From Dryocola clanedunensis (GTDB lineage: Bacteria; Pseudomonadota; Gammaproteobacteria; Enterobacterales; Enterobacteriaceae), in NCBI RefSeq assembly GCF_025215155.1, contig NZ_JALHAM010000122.1: 64,000 bases of DNA; one strand, given 5' to 3'. Every line of letters begins with the position of its first letter. Within the stretch, counting starts at the first letter, position 1. A program made the translations under genes and the position numbers. The notes beneath the pieces are model-generated. The model searched no databases. It saw only the letters and a program-made list of their open reading frames with translations, and was not told where the DNA came from. Of this stretch, positions 62,287-64,000 are shown piece by piece.

Positions 62287-64000
62287 CTACGCCTTCATCG
62301 CCCAGATATGGTAGACGCCGTCGATAAGCTCGGCGCCCTCCAGCTCCTTCTCAAAGCCCGGGAACTTCTCGCCCCATTCCGCGATGCTGCGGATGTACTG
62401 CAGCCACGGCTCGTCTGCGGCACCAAAGCTTTCGCCCGGCATGACGATCGGGATCCCCGGCGGGTAAGGGATCACGCCGACTGCCGACACGCGGTGGGCA
62501 AGCTGGGTGATAGGCAGATGCTCCGCTTTACCGGCCATATGGTGCTGGAACGCGATGCGGGGGCGGGTGACCGGCACCGGGATATTGCCAAACGCCTCGG
62601 CCTGTAGTTTATCCATCTGGCTGGTTTTCATGTAGTTGAACATCTCATCGCAGAGATCTTTCAGCCCCATGCCCGCATAGCGCTGCGCATCGGCGGCGAT
62701 CAAATCGGGCAGACAGCGCTTGAGCAGGGTGTTGTTGTCATAATCATCCTTGAACTCCAGCAGCACGTTGATCAGCGTGCCCCATTTCCCCTTCGTTACG
62801 CCGATGGAGAACAGGCACAGCACCATAAAGTCCGTGGTGCGTGACGGGACAATGCCGCGCTCGCCGAGATAGGCCGTAACCATCGCCGCCGGAATGCCGC
62901 TCTCCAGCAGGTTGCCGTCGTCACCCATGCCCGGCGCCAGAATGCCCGCTTTGATTGGGTCGAGCAGGCACCATTCATCTTCCAGCTGCTCAAAGCCGTG
63001 CCACTTTTCGCCGGGTTTCAGCGTCCAGCAGCCGGGGTCGGTGGTCAGCTGTTCGCGTGAGGCTTTGGCAAACGGGACTTCCTGGCCCGAGCTGTCGGTA
63101 ACGGTTGGCGCATTCCACGGCGAGAAGAACCATTCGCCTTTCTTAGCGAATGCGGCGTGAACCTTCGCCAGCGCCAGGCGGAAATCCACCGCCTCGTTAA
63201 TCACTTCCTGGGTCAGCGCCTCTCCCTGGCCGCCGTCCATCATTGCCGCGCCTATCTCATTGGCGGCGATAATGGCGTAGAGCGGGGAGGTGGTGGCCTG
63301 CAGCATATATGACTCATTGAAGCGCGAGTGTTCCACCGGCTTCCTGCCGTTGCGAATGTGGATATAAGACGCCTGGGAAAGCGAGGCGAGAAGCTTGTGC
63401 GTTGAATGGGTGGCGAAGACGGTGGGTCCGCTGGCGTCGAAGTCTTTCGGGTCGCCGCGCATGGCGAAGCGGCCTTTATACATCGGATTGAAGCGCGCGT
63501 AGGCGTACCAGGCTTCATCGAAATGAATCTGATCCACGCTCTGCGCCAGCAGATCCTGCGCGGCTTCGGCGTGGTAGCACATGCCGTCATAGGTACAGTT
63601 GGTGACCACGGCATAAACAGGCCTATCGCTGACGACCTCGTGCTTCAGCGGGTTGGCGTCGATAGCCTTGCGGATGCTGTCCGGTTCGAACTGACGCTTA
63701 GGGATCGGGCCGATTATTCCGAAGCGGTTGCGGGTCGGGATAAAGTAAACCGGCAGCGCACCGGTCATCACCAGCCCCTGCTCGATGGATTTATGGCAGT
63801 TGCGGTCACAAAGGGCGATCTCCTGCTCGCCGACTACGGCCTGCATAATCGCCCTGTTAGAGCCGGATGTGCCGTTCAGAACGGAGTAACTCATGTGTGA
63901 GCCAAATACTTCAGCGGCATAGATCTCCGACTCTTTTATCGGGCCGCTGTGATCCAGTAGGGAGCCCATAGCCGCACGTTCAATCCCCGTGTCCGTACGG
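62287..64000 (-). CDS. AdiA-like arginine (Orn/Lys/Arg family) decarboxylase, 5' end missing
   Basis: The frame is open to the right window edge (TDTGIERAAMGSLLDHSG at the start of the visible part), so about the first quarter is missing. PLP lysine in ATHSTHKLLASLSQASY. Other family segments are VLNGTSGSNRAIMQA, VVTNCTYDGMCY, HFDEAWYAYARFNP and IPYPPGIP. It is closer to AdiA than to the lysine enzymes CadA/LdcC by these motifs. It would make agmatine and CO2 from arginine and raise pH. It differs from AdiA at many positions, so substrate remains open. Confidence 0.8.
   Translation of the reverse strand, partial: RTDTGIERAAMGSLLDHSGPIKESEIYAAEVFGSHMSYSVLNGTSGSNRAIMQAVVGEQEIALCDRNCHKSIEQGLVMTGALPVYFIPTRNRFGIIGPIPKRQFEPDSIRKAIDANPLKHEVVSDRPVYAVVTNCTYDGMCYHAEAAQDLLAQSVDQIHFDEAWYAYARFNPMYKGRFAMRGDPKDFDASGPTVFATHSTHKLLASLSQASYIHIRNGRKPVEHSRFNESYMLQATTSPLYAIIAANEIGAAMMDGGQGEALTQEVINEAVDFRLALAKVHAAFAKKGEWFFSPWNAPTVTDSSGQEVPFAKASREQLTTDPGCWTLKPGEKWHGFEQLEDEWCLLDPIKAGILAPGMGDDGNLLESGIPAAMVTAYLGERGIVPSRTTDFMVLCLFSIGVTKGKWGTLINVLLEFKDDYDNNTLLKRCLPDLIAADAQRYAGMGLKDLCDEMFNYMKTSQMDKLQAEAFGNIPVPVTRPRIAFQHHMAGKAEHLPITQLAHRVSAVGVIPYPPGIPIVMPGESFGAADEPWLQYIRSIAEWGEKFPGFEKELEGAELIDGVYHIWAMKA

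Noticed and set aside
1..64000. CRISPR arrays, phage genes, insertion sequences
   Set aside because: No short regularly spaced direct repeats with unique spacers, no transposase and no integrase could be read. The regular repeats are all inside adhesin genes or tRNA-derived units.

Overview
The window looks like a chromosomal segment of an Enterobacter-like member of the Enterobacteriaceae. The backbone from tRNA-Ser(GGA) through ghrA, ycdX, ycdY, ycdZ, csgGFED, csgBAC and ymdA has the gene order and protein similarity known from Escherichia coli (established knowledge). On both sides of this block the content leaves the E. coli K-12 order. The genus is an inference from gene content; no rRNA is present.

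Layout. 1-320: 3' end of an alanine/glycine:cation symporter. 1340-5552: two LysR-type regulators, then on the minus strand a third one transcribed with a TPR/glycosyltransferase-like protein. 6099-27124: a surface-adhesion island with a type I secretion ABC transporter, HlyD-like adaptor and TolC-like outer-membrane factor, then three large Ig-like repeat adhesins (906, 1965 and 1746 aa) and an OmpA-domain protein. A DUF4331-type exported protein and a fourth related LysR regulator (minus strand) close this side. 31123-34606: a membrane-domain/FAD disulfide-oxidoreductase fusion, an unannotated 56-codon ORF and a small exported protein. 34634-35211: a REP element, two 181-bp RtT-like tRNA-derived repeats and tRNA-Ser. 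35420-43288: conserved backbone with both curli operons. 43504-57619: a 17-gene aryl polyene (APE) pigment cluster, almost all genes overlapping. 57623-64000: a YbdG-like mechanosensitive channel, a probably Fur-controlled TonB-dependent siderophore receptor, a HigBA-type toxin-antitoxin pair, and an AdiA-like decarboxylase cut by the window edge.

How it works together. Three systems shaping the cell surface and matrix lie within about 52 kb: type I-secreted Ig-like adhesins, curli amyloid, and an outer-membrane aryl polyene. The secretion genes precede the adhesins in the same orientation, and all three adhesins end in the same kind of C-terminal module, so one exporter probably serves all three. 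The four sibling LysR regulators bracket the island and are its most likely local regulators. The glycosyltransferase-like gene is a candidate for modifying the adhesins, which is inference only.

The least described parts are the three-adhesin/one-exporter island with its LysR quartet, the 56-aa ORF at 33586-33756, the structured element at 1243-1278, the long hairpin at 14178-14217, and the RtT-like repeats behind tRNA-Ser. All similarity statements rest on reading the sequence and recalling families; no search was run.
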